Of a stretch of 64,000 nt of DNA, positions 1-12,594 are shown piece after piece. A program made the position numbers and the translations under genes. The notes under the pieces are model-generated. The model was not told the DNA's origin and did not search any database. It saw only the letters and a program-made list of their open reading frames with translations. The stretch covers positions 81,193,553 through 81,257,552 of the forward strand of contig NC_081185.1 in the NCBI RefSeq assembly GCF_029867415.1. The letters run 5' to 3'. The stretch comes from Vicia villosa. Lineage: Eukaryota; Streptophyta; Magnoliopsida; Fabales; Fabaceae. Numbering within the stretch: position 1 is the stretch's first letter; each line of letters starts with the position of its first letter.

Positions 1-1862
1 AAAATTAAGGACATGGTTACATTCAGTGGAACAAGACGAATTCAATGGTGCCATCGCGCCTGATTTTTATGCTTGTTTACCCCTATTCGTTATTTTGCAG
101 ATTTAGGGTTCACTTACAATAGCGCTTTTTTACAAAAGCGCTGTTAAAAGCCTTGTCTGAAGGTTGAAGACGAAGACGTGTCTTCCTCCCATTGGTTCAG
201 CAGCGCGCGTACTTTTTTAAACTTTACACTAATCAAGTGCTTTGCAGGTGTAGCTTTTACCACGTGCCTCAATTTCTGGACCATCTGATCTCATTTAATG
301 AGTCATCCAACGCTTCAGATCATGCATGCACACCATACTCCCTCAATCCAACCACACAGGATCAGTATCCTTTTATTTTCTATTTTATTTTCTATTTTAT
401 TTTAATTTCTTTGTTAAATTAATTAAAAATAGTTTTAAAAATCCAAAAAATACACAAAAAATATTTTTAGACTTCTAAAATAATATATTATTTTCTGAAA
501 TAAAAATATTTTATTTTCTTCAAAATTTTAATATTTTTGCATAATTAATTAGTATATATTTATATATTTGCTTTTTAATTATTCTAACCAATCAAAAAAT
601 CATAAAAAAAATTGTTCTTTGTGTTAAATATTGTTTATATATTATAAACTAATTTTGTACATATTTTGAATAATTTTCTTTTTAAGTTTTAATTATTTGT
701 ATAATTATTTGCATAATTATGTTTTAATTAACTTAAATCAATTTCAAATCAATTTCCAAAAATTCCAAAAAAAATTAGTTTTGTTTTAAAATTAATTAAC
801 AAATATTTTGTACATGTTTTAAACTTAATTTCTAGGTTTAAATTTATTTTCATCTTTTTTCTTCATTTTAATTTAATTAATCATGCATTAATTATAATTA
901 AAATCAATCATAAAAAATCCAAAAACATGCCTTTTATTTTTCTTGCAATTTAAATTCCTAGATAAATGTATAGGATGTCAAATTCATGTAAATAGGCTAG
1001 TTTACATTTCCTGCACAATCGATGTAATAGCGTAGATTTACTTTCCGCACTTTACATTTCCGCATTTTAATTTCCAGCAAATATAAACTGCGTGTATGTC
1101 AAAGATAAAATTGAACCGTTAGATCACTAACTTCAAAGATAAATATCTGAATCCAATCACAATCACACTTGCACCTCTTGAGGTAATCCCTTCTCATTCC
1201 TTTCAAAATCAAAGTCAAAATTCTACTGTTTCGAGTACAAAATTGAACCTTGCTTTTATATCCGGTGAAAGGATAGATTTTTAAAGGAAATAGGATAAAG
1301 ACCTTACAACTCAGGGTAGATCTCCTAGTTTGCTTGCTCAAATCAAAACAAACAAAATTCTCATACACTGTTGATTTTTCAAAACTTTCAAAAAAGATAA
1401 TACTTTGTATACATCCAAACACGGGTTATTACAAAGTTAACGTTCTTTTCAAAACATCTTTCGAAAGATAAACAAGCATTTTGTATACATCCACACACGG
1501 ATCATTACAAAATTCAATTTACAAAGGTATTTGAAACCACATATGAGCAATTTCAGAGCAATTGAAAAGTGATCGAAAAACAAGTGAGCTAAGCAAACTT
1601 AAGAGCCCATGGATAACCATGGATACAAAGGGTGCTAACACCTTCCCTTTGTATAACCTACCCCCTTACCCAGAATTTCTTAAAGGTCTTTTTTCTGTTT
1701 CTTTTATAAACCTTTCCTTAATTGGATAAAATAAAAGGTCGGTGGCAACTCTGTGATATTTTCAAAAAAATGTGAAAGCATTAAGCGACAAAAAAGAGTC
1801 AGTTCACGTATCTCTACAGATCAGAGGTATGGCCCGGTATTAAAAAAAATCGGAGGTCCACA
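1..1862 (+). mobile_element. Ogre-type LTR, 3' portion (5' end outside window)
   Basis: This is the 3' part of a long Ty3/gypsy Ogre-type LTR; its start lies left of the window. It matches, in inverted orientation, the complete solo LTR at 25185-29950: the AT-rich middle, the CCATGG-rich block near 1610, the hairpin at 1623-1654 and the terminal GGTCCACA all correspond. A strong hairpin lies at 121-142 (AGCGCTTTT/AAAAGCGCT), followed by GAAGACGA (166), CCATTGG (189) and GCGCGCG (203). The LTR ends at about 1862, and copia integrase sequence begins directly afterwards, so it was inserted into that element. It is either a solo LTR or the 3' LTR of an element to the left. Long ORF-like runs inside it look like chance. 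Confidence 0.8.
1623..1654 (+). other. Conserved LTR hairpin (copy in left Ogre LTR)
   Basis: ATACAAAGGG at 1623-1632 pairs perfectly with CCCTTTGTAT at 1645-1654 around the 12-nt loop TGCTAACACCTT. The same loop recurs in the other Ogre-type LTRs with different stem sequences. Confidence 0.75.
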
Positions 1863-4263
1863 ACGGGTAAAGTTCTTAAAACACAAGGATGAGTCACATT
1901 CTGTGTTCTTTGACTTCTGTAATCAGATTCAATCAGAAAAGGAATGTAAAATCATAAAAGTCAGAAGTGATCATGGTGGTGAATTTGAGAACAGATTAAT
2001 TGAAATTTATTTCAAAGAAAATGGTAATGCCCATGATTTCTATTGTCCTAGAACTCCACAACAAAATGGAGTTGTAGAACGAAAGAATAGGACACTACAA
2101 GAAATGGCCAGAACCATGATCAATGAGACTAATATGGCTAAGCATTTCTAAGCAGAAGCAATTAACACAGCATGTTATATTCATAATAGAATCTCAATTA
2201 GACCTATTCTAAATAAGACTCCTTATGAATTGTGGAAGAACAGAAAGCCCAACATTTCATATTTCCATCCATTTGGATGTGTTTGTTATATTTTGAATAC
2301 TAAAGATCATCTGAACAAGTTTGATTCCAAAGCTCAAAAGTGTTTCCTTCTTGGATATTTTGAACGCTCTAAGGGCTACAGAGTATACAATACTAAAACT
2401 CTGATAGTTGAGGAATCGGTCAATATCAGATTTGGTGATAAGCTTGGCATTGAAAAGCCAAAGCAGAATGAGAATTTTGCAGATATATACATTTCTGATC
2501 CAGATCATGAAGAACCCAGAAGAAAGGATGATTTAGAAGACCAAGTTGCAGCTTCTTTAGATAATCTCATGATATCTAAAAAGCCAACACTCAGAAGATC
2601 TTCAAGAATCAACTATGCTCATCCAGAAGATGTTATAATTGGAAAGAAAGATGATCCCATAAGAACAAGAGCATTTCTAAAGAACAACGCAGAATGTCAA
2701 TTTGGTTTATTGTCTTTGATTGAGCCAACTTATGTTGATAAAGCTCTGGAAGATGCTGACTGGATTATTGCTATGCAAGAAGAGTTAAATCAGTTTATAA
2801 GAAATGATGTTTGGGATCTGGTTCAAAGACCTAGAGGATTCAATATTATTGGAACAAAATTGGTTTTCAGAAACAAGCTGAATGAGAAAGGTAAAGTTAT
2901 CAGAAACAAAGCCAGACTAGTTGCTCAGGGCTATAGTCAGCAAGAAGGCATTGATTATACTGAAACCTTTGCACCAGTGGCCAGGTTAGAATCTATTAGA
3001 CTATTAATTTCTTTTGCCACTCAGAATAACATCACTCTGTATCAGATGGATGTTAAGAGTGTCTTTTTAAATGGTTATATAGATGAAGAAGTTTATGTTC
3101 ACCAACCTCCTGGTTTTGAAGACTCTAAGTCTCCAGAACATATTTTTAAACTAAAGAAATCATTATATGGTTTGAATCAAGCTTCCAGAGCTTGGTATGA
3201 AAGATTAAGTTCTTTCCTTCTGGATAATGGTTTCACAAGAGGAAAAGTACTCACAACTCTCTCCTATAAAACCTATAAAAAGGATATGTTAATTTGTCAA
3301 ATTTATGTAGATGATATTATTTTTGGAACATCTAATGCTACACTGGGAAAGGAGTTTGATAAGTCTATGCAGGCAGAATTTGAGATGAGCATGATGGGAG
3401 AACTCAAATATTTCCTAGACATTTAGGTCAATCAAACCACTGAAGGAACCTATGTTCATCAGACTAAGTATGTCAAAGAACTTCTGAAGAAGTTCAAACT
3501 ATCTGAAAGCAAAGAAGCAAAAACTCCAATGCATCCAACTTGCGTGTTAGGTAAGGATGAGGTAAGCAAGAAAGTAGATCAGAAGATCTACAGAGGTATG
3601 ATAGGATCTCTTCTCTATCTGACTGCGTCTAGACCTGATATTTTATTCAGTGTATGCTTGTGTGTTAGATTCCAATCAGATCCTAGAGAATCTCACTTAA
3701 CTGTTGTTAAGAGAATTCTTAGGTATCTGAAAGGTACTACTAATCTTGGTTTAATCTACAAAAGATATAAAGAATACAACTTAGTAGGATATTGTGATGC
3801 TGATTACGTTGAAGATAGAGTAGAAAGAAAAAGTACTTCTGGAAGCTGTCAGTTTCTGGGAAGTAACCTGATCTCCTGGTACAGCAAGAAGCAAGCAACA
3901 ATTTCCCTCTCTACAACAGAAGCAGAATATGTAGCTGCTGCTGGATGTAGTACACGGATGCTCTGGATGAAAAGTCAGCTAAAAGACTATCAGATATATG
4001 AGAGTATTATTCCTATATTCTGTGATAATACTTCTGCTATTTGTTTATCTAAAAATCCTATTTTACATTCTAAAGCTAAACATATAGAGATTAAACATCA
4101 CTTTATTAGGGACTATGTTCAGAAGGGTGTTCTTTCTTTAAACTTTGTTGATACATACCATCAATGGGCTAATATATTTACAAAACCCCTTGCTGAAGAT
4201 AGGTTTAAGTTCATTCTGAAGACATCAGTATGGATTTATGCCCATAATGAAGTTATGAGATGA
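1863..4263 (+). pseudogene. copia pol (integrase-RT-RNase H), two in-frame stops
   Basis: One reading frame covers the stretch with stops at 2149 and 3424. It starts inside the integrase core: RSDHGGEF lies near 1963-1985 (second catalytic Asp) and NGVVERKNRT near 2065 (catalytic Glu). The first integrase Asp is lost at the LTR junction. The RVT_2 reverse transcriptase begins near 2740, and its YVDD catalytic box is at 3304-3315. RNase H follows with CDAD at 3793 and TEAEY near 3918. Copia pol normally yields integrase, RT and RNase H by proteolysis in the virus-like particle. The stops and the missing N-terminus make this copy non-functional. Reading stays in frame across both stops, which suggests fairly recent decay by point mutation. 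Confidence 0.92.
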
Positions 4264-4515
4264 TCTGATATGTGGATTAGTGTGAAGATTATGCTTTATT
4301 TATTTTCTTGTCAGATGTTTTGATTATGTATGCTCATATGGATACTCTGAAATTGTTATTACCAATGTTTCATGTTCCTAAGTATGATTCAAAACTTATG
4401 TTAAAGCAAAAACAGCTGTCACCAGCTATTCCAGATGATGACCATGTGTTCATCTGAAGGGACAAGCGTGCGTGCAGTTGATGAGACGCCGCCCTAGAAA
4501 CTCAAATGCTCATCA

Positions 4516-6821
4516 ATGGCTTCTTCGTCTGCTCAACAAAATGCTTCGTCTTCTCAACAACAAGAACAACAACAATAAAAAACTGTCTTCTCTCCATTGA
4601 AAACCTGTCTGATTCCGATGAATGAATTAGAAGTTCTCAATGAAACAATGGTTGATTTTGATAATCTTCAGGAACATAACTTTAACTTGAAGAGAAATAT
4701 GTTGGTTCAAGGCTGGGAACCATTCTTCAACCGTCTTATTGGCCCAGTTTACCCATAATTGGTAAAGGAGTTTTGGGTTCATGCAACATTAATGCCAAAA
4801 GCTATTATGTCTTTCGTTTGTGGCCAAGAGATCTCCATCGTTGAAAACCTGATCAGAAGATTGCTGGGTCTAAAAGGTTGTTTTGGCCCTGCTGGAGCTA
4901 TTGTAGGCAGAACAGATTGGGACGCTGTCTATGATGAAATCTTCAAATCTGGAGAAGGTTCTACTTGTATCACGGATCTGAAGGATCCCTACAGAATCTT
5001 GGCGAAGATCCTTCTGGGTTGCATCTACCACAGAAAGGCTACTGTCTCTTCAAACTACATTAATCAAAATCAACAATACATTCTGTATTGTGTTGGTAAA
5101 GGCGAGAAGGTGGATCTTCCCTACATTCTGTTCATCCACATGTGGAATCATGTGAGGGATTCAAGAGAACAAGCTAGGCTGAAAACTCCAAAAATTAGAA
5201 GGAACATCTTTCCTCTGGGAAGACTGATTTTTGACATTCTGATTGAGACAAATTTGGTGCAAGATCTACTGGATGCTGGGACAGTTAAAGATCTGGTAGC
5301 AGCATGTGGGAGCACAATGAATGCTCACACTCTGAAGAAAATGAAACTGATAGAGAACATTACCTCTCCTCCCAGAGTGGTAAAAGAGATCTTGCCCAGA
5401 AGGATTCCTGCTCTGTCTGATTTTGAGCTCTTCTTCAAGAATGAGCCTCCTGGTACAATCCTCTTCTATCTGGAAGAGTGTTTAAAGAAAGGCTCTGAGT
5501 TTGATCCAGCATGGCTGAGCGACAGAGTGCTTCCAACCATAGCTAATTTTGATCCGGCTCAGAAGAAAAAGAAGAAAGAACAGAAAAAGGAGAAGAAGGA
5601 GAAGAAAGACAAGAAGGATAAGAAAGAAGAGAAGAAAGAAAAGAAAGAAGAGAAGGACAAGGACGAAAATAAGGAGAAGAAAAGAAAGTCTGTTGGAGAT
5701 GGACCATCTAAGCCTCCGAAGAAGAAGAAGAAATCTTCAAGTATTTCTATAACTGAGTCTGCTCCTATTCCTGTTTTAAATTCTGAAAACATATCAACAG
5801 AACCTCAACCATAAAAACAACCTGATTTTGATCACTCAAATAACTCCCTCAAGGTACCCAGATCATCTGAAGCTTTTAAGCAGCTTATACATGACATAGA
5901 AAATCATGTTGAATCTGAACCAGAAAAATCACCAGAAAATCATCCTCAAACCACCAATCAAACCTCTAAATCTCCACCTTCTGCTTCCTCTAAATCCAAA
6001 GGAAAACAACCTATCCATAACTCTGAACCAATTCTCAATCCAAAACCTCTGAACACCATCCTTCCACATGAAAATATTTTCTCATCTGCTCAACCTCCAC
6101 CTTCTGACTCTCAACCACAACCCACCTTTCCATTATCTGACCACCACCCAGAAGTTGACACTCCTGTGTTTTGCAACTTCAATCTCTCTTCCTCACCTTC
6201 ATCATTATCATCTGACTCATTCTTTCACAAACCTCGCCCCTTCAAACCTCGCCCCTCCAGAATGAATGTCTTGCTGCTACTCCTGGTCCTGCTAGACTGG
6301 CTCTGGAGTATGGTGATGGCAAGTACTTTCATACCATCTTGGATTGGAAGCCTCTTGAAGAAGCTCCATTTGTTGATGAGATGAAATCAGAATCTGACGA
6401 TATGGAAGTTGATAATCCTCTACCTCTGGTTGCATGGACTGAAAAGAAGCCTCTAGTTCCCTATCCTTTTGCACTTCTAACTGGAGACTTTGAGACTCTA
6501 CTTAAATGGTTCCAGGAGAATCCTCTTGAGGAGAATCTTGTTGCTAATGATCAAATGGTTCCAGCTTCTGTTGTCCCTACCGCTATTGAGGAAAATCCTG
6601 TTGCTTCTCCTGCTGGCCCTTCAACCTCTGCATTGTTGGAAACTCTGAAGGAACTTCAGCAAAATCAAGCAACTATATTCAGTCGTCTGGACAAGCAAGA
6701 TGAAACCAATGCTGAGATCAAGTCTTGGATGCAAAGATCTGAAGAAGCTTCCTAGAAGCAGGCAAACGACACTGCTGAGATCAAGAATCTGCTAGCAGCC
6801 TTAGCCTCTAAGCTTAACTAG
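4516..6821 (+). pseudogene. SIRE-type env-like ORF downstream of pol, broken
   Basis: An ATG at 4516 opens a frame rich in Ser and Gln, with stops at 4576 and 4756, then continues openly to 5814 (about 350 codons). The open part has a globular N-terminal half and then a very Lys/Glu-rich tract (about 5560-5735), followed by a Pro/Ser-rich stretch. The frame shifts between 5815 and 6339, continues in another frame to a stop at 6753 and ends at 6819-6821 with Leu/Gln-rich, coiled-coil-like sequence. The position directly after RNase H and before the polypurine tract matches the extra ORF of SIRE/Maximus elements, often called env-like; its function is not established. I see no clear signal peptide. 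Confidence 0.7.
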
Positions 6822-7529
6822 TCTCAGTCTGAGTCTTTGTTAAGGGTCTTCTGTGTTTCTTGCATCTGTTTTCCTTTATCCCTTGCATCTGGCTATTCAA
6901 TGAAATTTCTTCCTTCATCTTCTATGTCTTTCATCTGAATATTTTATTTCTATGTTTTTTGATGTTATGACAAAAAGGGGGAGAAACGTATTACTTGAAT
7001 TGATTCATTATATCAGTTGCTGGGCTTAAGTCTCAACATTCCTAACAAATATTGCAAAGTTTTTGCGTCTGATAGTTTTGCAGGAATGTGATAATCTGAA
7101 AAAGCTCAAACAGGGGAGAAACAAATTTTAGGAGAATCTTCCAAAGATCTGAAGCAAACAAAGTGTAATGCTCTGATACAAGAAATTGCAAAGATCTGAA
7201 GCAAGCTACTTTGATGCTCTGATAAGCTAAGTGCTCTAAAAAAATTCAAAGCTTTGAAGTTGTCCAATGGAAGCTCTGAATCATCTGAAGATAAAGTTCA
7301 ACGTGAAAGTCTCTTCTGAAATGGAAAATACTCAAGGAAGTCTTTTATTTATAAATTCTTCTAGTAATAATTTCAGGGGGAGATTGTTAATCTCAGGGGG
7401 AGACATATTCACACACTCTGATTAATATGCTTTTATGCTATATCTGTGTATTGTCTTTTTCATCTGATATTCTGGATACAAATTCATATCAATTCTGTAT
7501 GTTTTTGTCATCATCAAAAAGGGGGAGAT
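6822..7529 (+). other. copia 3' untranslated tail with repeated polypurine runs
   Basis: This is non-coding. It carries several G-rich purine runs of the form AGGGGGAGA at about 6975, 7376, 7396 and 7520, plus CAGGGGAGA near 7112. The last (7516-7528) sits against the LTR start and is the likely plus-strand primer. The region also repeats short words such as GATCTGAAG. Confidence 0.65.
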
Positions 7530-8588
7530 TGTTAGAACATGAAATGTTCTGATCAATATTTCTAGTTTTGATGATAACATTATATATGAATTTTGTATAA
7601 GACAATATGGTACTCTAATAATTCACGTTTTTCATTTCAGGAAAAGGCTAAAAGAGTATGCACTAAATCAATATTCAGAAGATCTGATCCAGAAGATCTG
7701 GATGACTTCATCAGAACATGGTCTGGAAGACATCAGAAGATGGTCTTGAGAAAAGCAGAACATGATCTGGAAAGCATCAGAAGATGGCAATCAAAAGCAA
7801 GGCTCTGAAGATCTGATGGTATCACACTACAATTTGCACCAACGCTGAAGACTGTGATATTCAAACGTCTTTCTAATAATCTGAGTCCAGAAGTAAGTAC
7901 AAGATGAAAAAGCTACAATGTCAAATCTGACTGACAAAAGGAACGTTAGAAGCTACAAAAGGAAAAGTCAGCAAGAGTTATTGAAACAAGACTCGAGGTT
8001 GTTGACAAAAGAGTGAAACATTAAATGCAGCAGTGTACTATTCACGTAAAGCATCAAATTCTCCTCAATGGTCACTTTTCTCATTGCCTATATAAGTGAA
8101 GCTCTGGACGCTGAAGAACTAGAGAACATACGCTAAAGTAATCTTACGCTGCCAAATTGATTCTACACGTTATCACACAAACATCAATGATCTTCATCTT
8201 CAACCTCACAAATATTGTAATATCTTAGTGAGTGTTAGAACTTAATCTTGGGAGAAAAATCACTTGGTGATTATAGCTTATTAAGAAGCACATTAAACTC
8301 TTGAAACATTGTTTACTACTTTGTTAAAGAATTCCTAGAGTGATTAAGTTGTGATCAGCATACTCTAGAAGACTTAGAAGTTGTCTAAATGGAAAACCAT
8401 TGTAATCAAGATTTATTAGTGGATTAAATCATCAGTGGAGGTAAATCATTCTGTCAGGGGTGGACTGGAGTAGTTTGATTAACAACGAACCAGGATAAAA
8501 ATATCTGTGTGATTATTTTTTATCTGCCTTTTTTAGAAACAACCCTTATTCAATCCCCCCCCCCTTTTTAAGTGTTTTCACTCCTTCA
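7530..8588 (+). mobile_element. 3' LTR of SIRE-type copia
   Basis: It starts TGTTAGAACATGAAATG directly after the polypurine tract and ends CACTCCTTCA, giving TG...CA ends and a length of 1059 bp. A C-run near 8555 lies close to the 3' end, as is usual for this lineage. The next five bases (AGAGT, 8589-8593) would be the target duplication; its partner lies outside the window. Confidence 0.85.
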
Positions 8589-10012
8589 AGAGTAACAGTT
8601 AATAGAATGAGACTAAACAAACCACCAGTAACACTCTTACTACAGTCAAGTGTTTGGAGAAGTCAGAGTCAAAATACCAATTATCTTAGTTGAAGACCTA
8701 AGATCGGTATGAGAAATTAGGCAATTATTACCTTCCCTGAGTTTTAACCACTGCTTGGTTAACTAGTGTTGATTTTGACCTTATAGAAGTCGGGGAAAAA
8801 CAACCAAAAGAACCTGTTAAGATCAAATTACCACAGAAGAAATATCTTTAATGCATGTATCTGCCTATAGCTTAAGTAACCTAATGTCTAGCACAATGTT
8901 GAGACATTTATACTGACTTCCTTAACTCATCTTGCCTTTTGATGACAACAGGATTTTGTCACTTGAGTTTTCTCTTTGCCAATAACAGCTTGAAAACCCA
9001 GTCCCTTCTAGGATTCCAATCATCTTCCCTTTTGAGGAAATTCCTATGAGCTATCCTCAAAGATTTAATCATCATATAGAGTCACCTTACTCTGCAAGTA
9101 ATAGATCGTAAATAACCTTCCTTCTTAAGACATAAGATGATAAATAGTCACCTCATATTCCCTTCATGGTTGACAACCCCTTTTATTCTTGAAGCACAGA
9201 TCTTTTGAATAAACAGCCAGTTCATCATGAGATAGTTCTTAAATACAGAAGACTACATTATAAATCCATCTTCCAATCAAACCAGTAACATTCTTGGTGG
9301 ATATAAATAAGGGGCACATCCCTCATTTAAGCCAAGAAACAGAAAACCCACAAAATTGCTCTTTGAGATAGGTAGGGCATTCTGTTCCACAAAAAATCCA
9401 AGGTCTTCACACTCATATTATTCAATTTTTTGACATTAATTAGATTCACCTCCAGCTCCAGCTTTATCTTAACATCATAGACTTATTGATGTCAGAACAG
9501 ATGTTTTGGACGTTTGTCTAGACATTTAGTCCATTCACCTCAAAAACATGTTGGATTGCCTTCCTAGGAACATAACAGCCACAAGAAACCTTTGATATAA
9601 GCTCCTACAAAGTTGGGAATAAAATAATGCTCTTGTTCTTCTTTAAAAGCTTGTCACTTTCATGTCAAACCTCTTAATTAGATACCAAAGTACTTCTTCT
9701 TGATCAGCCTCTCATCTGAATTATTTTCTTCCAAACACACTTAGATATTCCTTTATGAGTAGACTTGAGAAATTTTCAAGTATCTTTGACAACAATACAT
9801 GTGATTGAGAGTATGGAACAAAAACTTATCAATTCCATTGATTATGGTATTGAAAACTTCAAAAATTATAGAGAACCACCTCAGACTCTTCCCTTTTGTC
9901 TTCTTAACATCACGATTCTTCAAACCTATCAAACTAAAAAAATCTACTGGCCATTGATTTCCATAATTCTATCACTCTAGCTTTCCAAAAGACAAATAGT
10001 ACCAGAAAAATA
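8589..10012. other. Unassigned, probably eroded retroelement DNA
   Basis: No credible gene is present. The longest open stretch (about 9765-9980) has no recognisable domain. Wording and base composition resemble the copia-derived DNA at 37003-39430, but I cannot align it with confidence. It is the target DNA between the plus-strand copia and the minus-strand copia LTR that starts at 10013. Confidence 0.4.
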
Positions 10013-10793
10013 TGTAAGTTTAAGAGTGCGCCTAATAGGGGTGAATTAGGACTTTGAAATTTTATTCAATTTTAGTGTTGATGGAATTATTGTTCTAGTT
10101 TATGGTGAGATTATGAAAGCAATAAAGTGCATAAAAATAAATGACACAAGGATATATCCTGGTTCCCCTCACAATCTGAGAGTACTCCAGTCCCCTTTCA
10201 ACACGAAAGAGATTTCACTATTGTTAGATATTTGTACAAGCCTAAACCCAAGACTTCTCCTACAATCTTCTAACAAAACCACCAAGAACAATCCTCTTGG
10301 AGTAATCAAGTTGAAATGAGAACAATCCTCTCACTTTCAACTTCTTGTTTCCAACAATTCTGGACAACAAGGAATACAAAACCAAGTAATCTTAATTCCA
10401 ACAATTATGGAAAATAAGATATGAATACAACAAGATTTTTTAGAATATGAAATTTGTAGAATAATTATCACTTTGAATGATGTATCAATATAATTGATCT
10501 TCTCTTCCAAACAAACAATTTATAATGATAGAATATAGTGCTCAAGTGTTTGTAAATATTATATGAATTTTTCTAGACTACTATGAAAATGCATGTAGAA
10601 AAATTATTTGTGAAAGTTCAAAAACACAAACACTTGTTTTGAAATTTAAATAATAACAATGATGTTAAATTGCTATTGAAGAGGTGATTTGTAATTTGAT
10701 ATTTTATATATTTATATGAGGATAACACCTCTATGAAACATGGTAAAGTCATGGAAAAATATAATGAAAAAATGTCAATTTAAAATGAAAAGG
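10013..10793 (-). mobile_element. Minus-strand copia 3' LTR, distal part (split by NA1)
   Basis: Read on the minus strand, this ends with the copia-LTR-like phrase CCTAATTCACCCC near 10035 and CTTAAACTTACA at 10013. A TATAAATA-type box lies near 10720. It most likely continues the LTR that begins at 22630 and is interrupted by NA1. The joined length would be about 1.37 kb, plausible for SIRE-type LTRs. Confidence 0.6.
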
Positions 10794-12514
10794 TGTCATA
10801 CCCCAAAATTTTCCCTCCATATTCCATTTACAATGATTCAAAGTTCAAGGTTCAGTTCCAAAGATTACTCACTCAAAAGTCCAGATGATCCATAGTCAAC
10901 TGGTTTGACCTAAAAAGTCAACCATAATCAGAGCATAGTCAAAGCCTCCCAATTTTGGTCAACATCTAGTATGTGAAGTATAACCATCATTTGATCAAAG
11001 ATTGATCATGATTCCATTAATAGAAACTCTGAGATGAACAAATACAAAAAGGTTCAAATTAGGGTTTCTTAGGAGAAAGTCAACCCAACTTGGACTATGC
11101 ATAACTTTCACATGGAACATCAAAAATGCCCCACTCAAAGCCTATTTTGAAGGAAATTTGATTCTCTACAACTTTGTCTCTCACAAGCCAAAGCTAGAAA
11201 TGCTTCATTTGAGAGGTACAAGGCAAAAGATTACAGGTCCTTTTCAGGCATTCTTCAAAAGTAGTTTTTTGTCAAAGAGGATATGCTCAAGATAAAAGCT
11301 CCAAATGAAAAATATGTTCCAAAGTGACTTGTAGAGAACACTTTGAGGTTTCCAAAAAGTATTAGAACTCCCTCATAGCTTAAAAATTGAGTGAGATATG
11401 CTTGATCAAAGTTGGGTGATTTTGGAGGACCAAATGTGAAAAAAATAAGGTTCAAATTGAGAAATTTTGCAAATTGGCCTATGGTTTTATGATACAAACT
11501 TGATCCACAAGCTATCCAAACAACATGCCACGAATTTCACCTTTTATTAAATTTATATATAATTTTATTTCATTTTTAAATGATTTAAAATAGTTTAATT
11601 AAAGAGAAAATCAAATTTTTTATTAAAGAGGTGCATATGGATTGATTTTAATCAGTATTTATGGCAAAATACAATATAATTTCGTGCATATTGATTGGAG
11701 AAAAGATCAACACAAAATTATGACCAAAATAGAAAGATTATATTCAAAAAATAAAATCAATTTCTCCCAAACTTGCAATATTGGATTCAAGGACTTTGGG
11801 CTTCATTCTTTCGACCTAATTTGGCTCTCCTATAACTATAAAAGCTGGGCGAAAACACAATTGCAAGAACACAAAAAAGTCATCAAAAATCCAAAATCGG
11901 TTTGGGAGAATTGGGGCATCTCAAGGAGTTTTAAGGATTGCAAAAGGTTCCCTGAAGATTTCTGAAGCTACCTGGACAATCACTCTGCTTCAGCAACCCC
12001 AGAATACTCTCCCATTCGCCAAGGTATGTGCTTCTGAAAATCGGATCGATTAGCTCGTGTCTTGCATTCTCATGGAATTATACTTGCATATTATGATTGT
12101 GTTTGATGTTGTGAACGTGTGTGCATAAATAATTGGATTTCTGGGCACTGTATGTTGATTGGCCATTAAAGGCCGAGCAAGGTTTTAGGGTTCAAAATTA
12201 GGGATTTAGTTTGGAGGTAAAATTGGATCAAAACAAGGGTTGGGTTGAGTCTGCGTGAGGGAGACGAATGGGAATGATAGGTCGCGCCCTGTTTATACTG
12301 GTGTATGGGCAAGTCGCTATTTTTCCAGGTTGGCATTTGCTACGAAGAAAACGTAGCAATTTCGTAGCTGTTGGTTCAGGGAATTGCAGGTCTGGGGTGG
12401 AAGACGATGTGTTGTCATCTTCCGGTTGGTTAATTTTGAATCGCGCGCGTTTTAGATATAATTGTTTAGTCTCGTTATTTTATTAATCCAAGGTGTTCTC
12501 TTAACACGTCAGAG

Positions 12515-12594
12515 CCATAGCAGAGTTGGCGTGTGTGAATGAAGTTTACCCCAAGGATCCAGGGTTCGATCCCTGGCCCTTTCATAATATTTTT
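12515..12594 (+). other. tRNA-like A/B-box segment in the NA1 LTR
   Basis: TAGCAGAGTTGG (12518-12529) fits the Pol III A box and GGTTCGATCC (12563-12572) fits the B box exactly; they are 33 bp apart. A T-run follows near 12590. The B box sits in a perfect stem, CCAGGG/CCCTGG. A full cloverleaf does not form, so this is not called a tRNA gene. It may be a SINE head or a tRNA relic. Confidence 0.5.

Larger units (their letters stand above)
1863..8588 (+). mobile_element. SIRE/Maximus-type Ty1/copia retrotransposon, 5'-truncated in window
   Basis: Order on the plus strand: integrase (partial), reverse transcriptase, RNase H, an extra env-like ORF, a long non-coding tail with several polypurine runs, a polypurine tract (7516-7528) and the 3' LTR (7530-8588). 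Integrase before reverse transcriptase marks Ty1/copia, and an extra ORF after pol is known for the SIRE lineage. Gag, protease, the integrase N-terminus and the 5' LTR are missing because an Ogre-type LTR joins at about 1862. Both ORFs carry stops, so the copy is dead. Confidence 0.9.

Noticed and set aside
5549..5792. Arg-rich (plus) and Phe/Ser-rich (minus) ORFs over 5549-5792
   Set aside because: Other-frame readings of the Lys-codon-rich tract of the env-like ORF.
12515..12594. A functional tRNA gene
   Set aside because: A and B boxes fit, but acceptor and T stems overlap and no proper anticodon arm forms.
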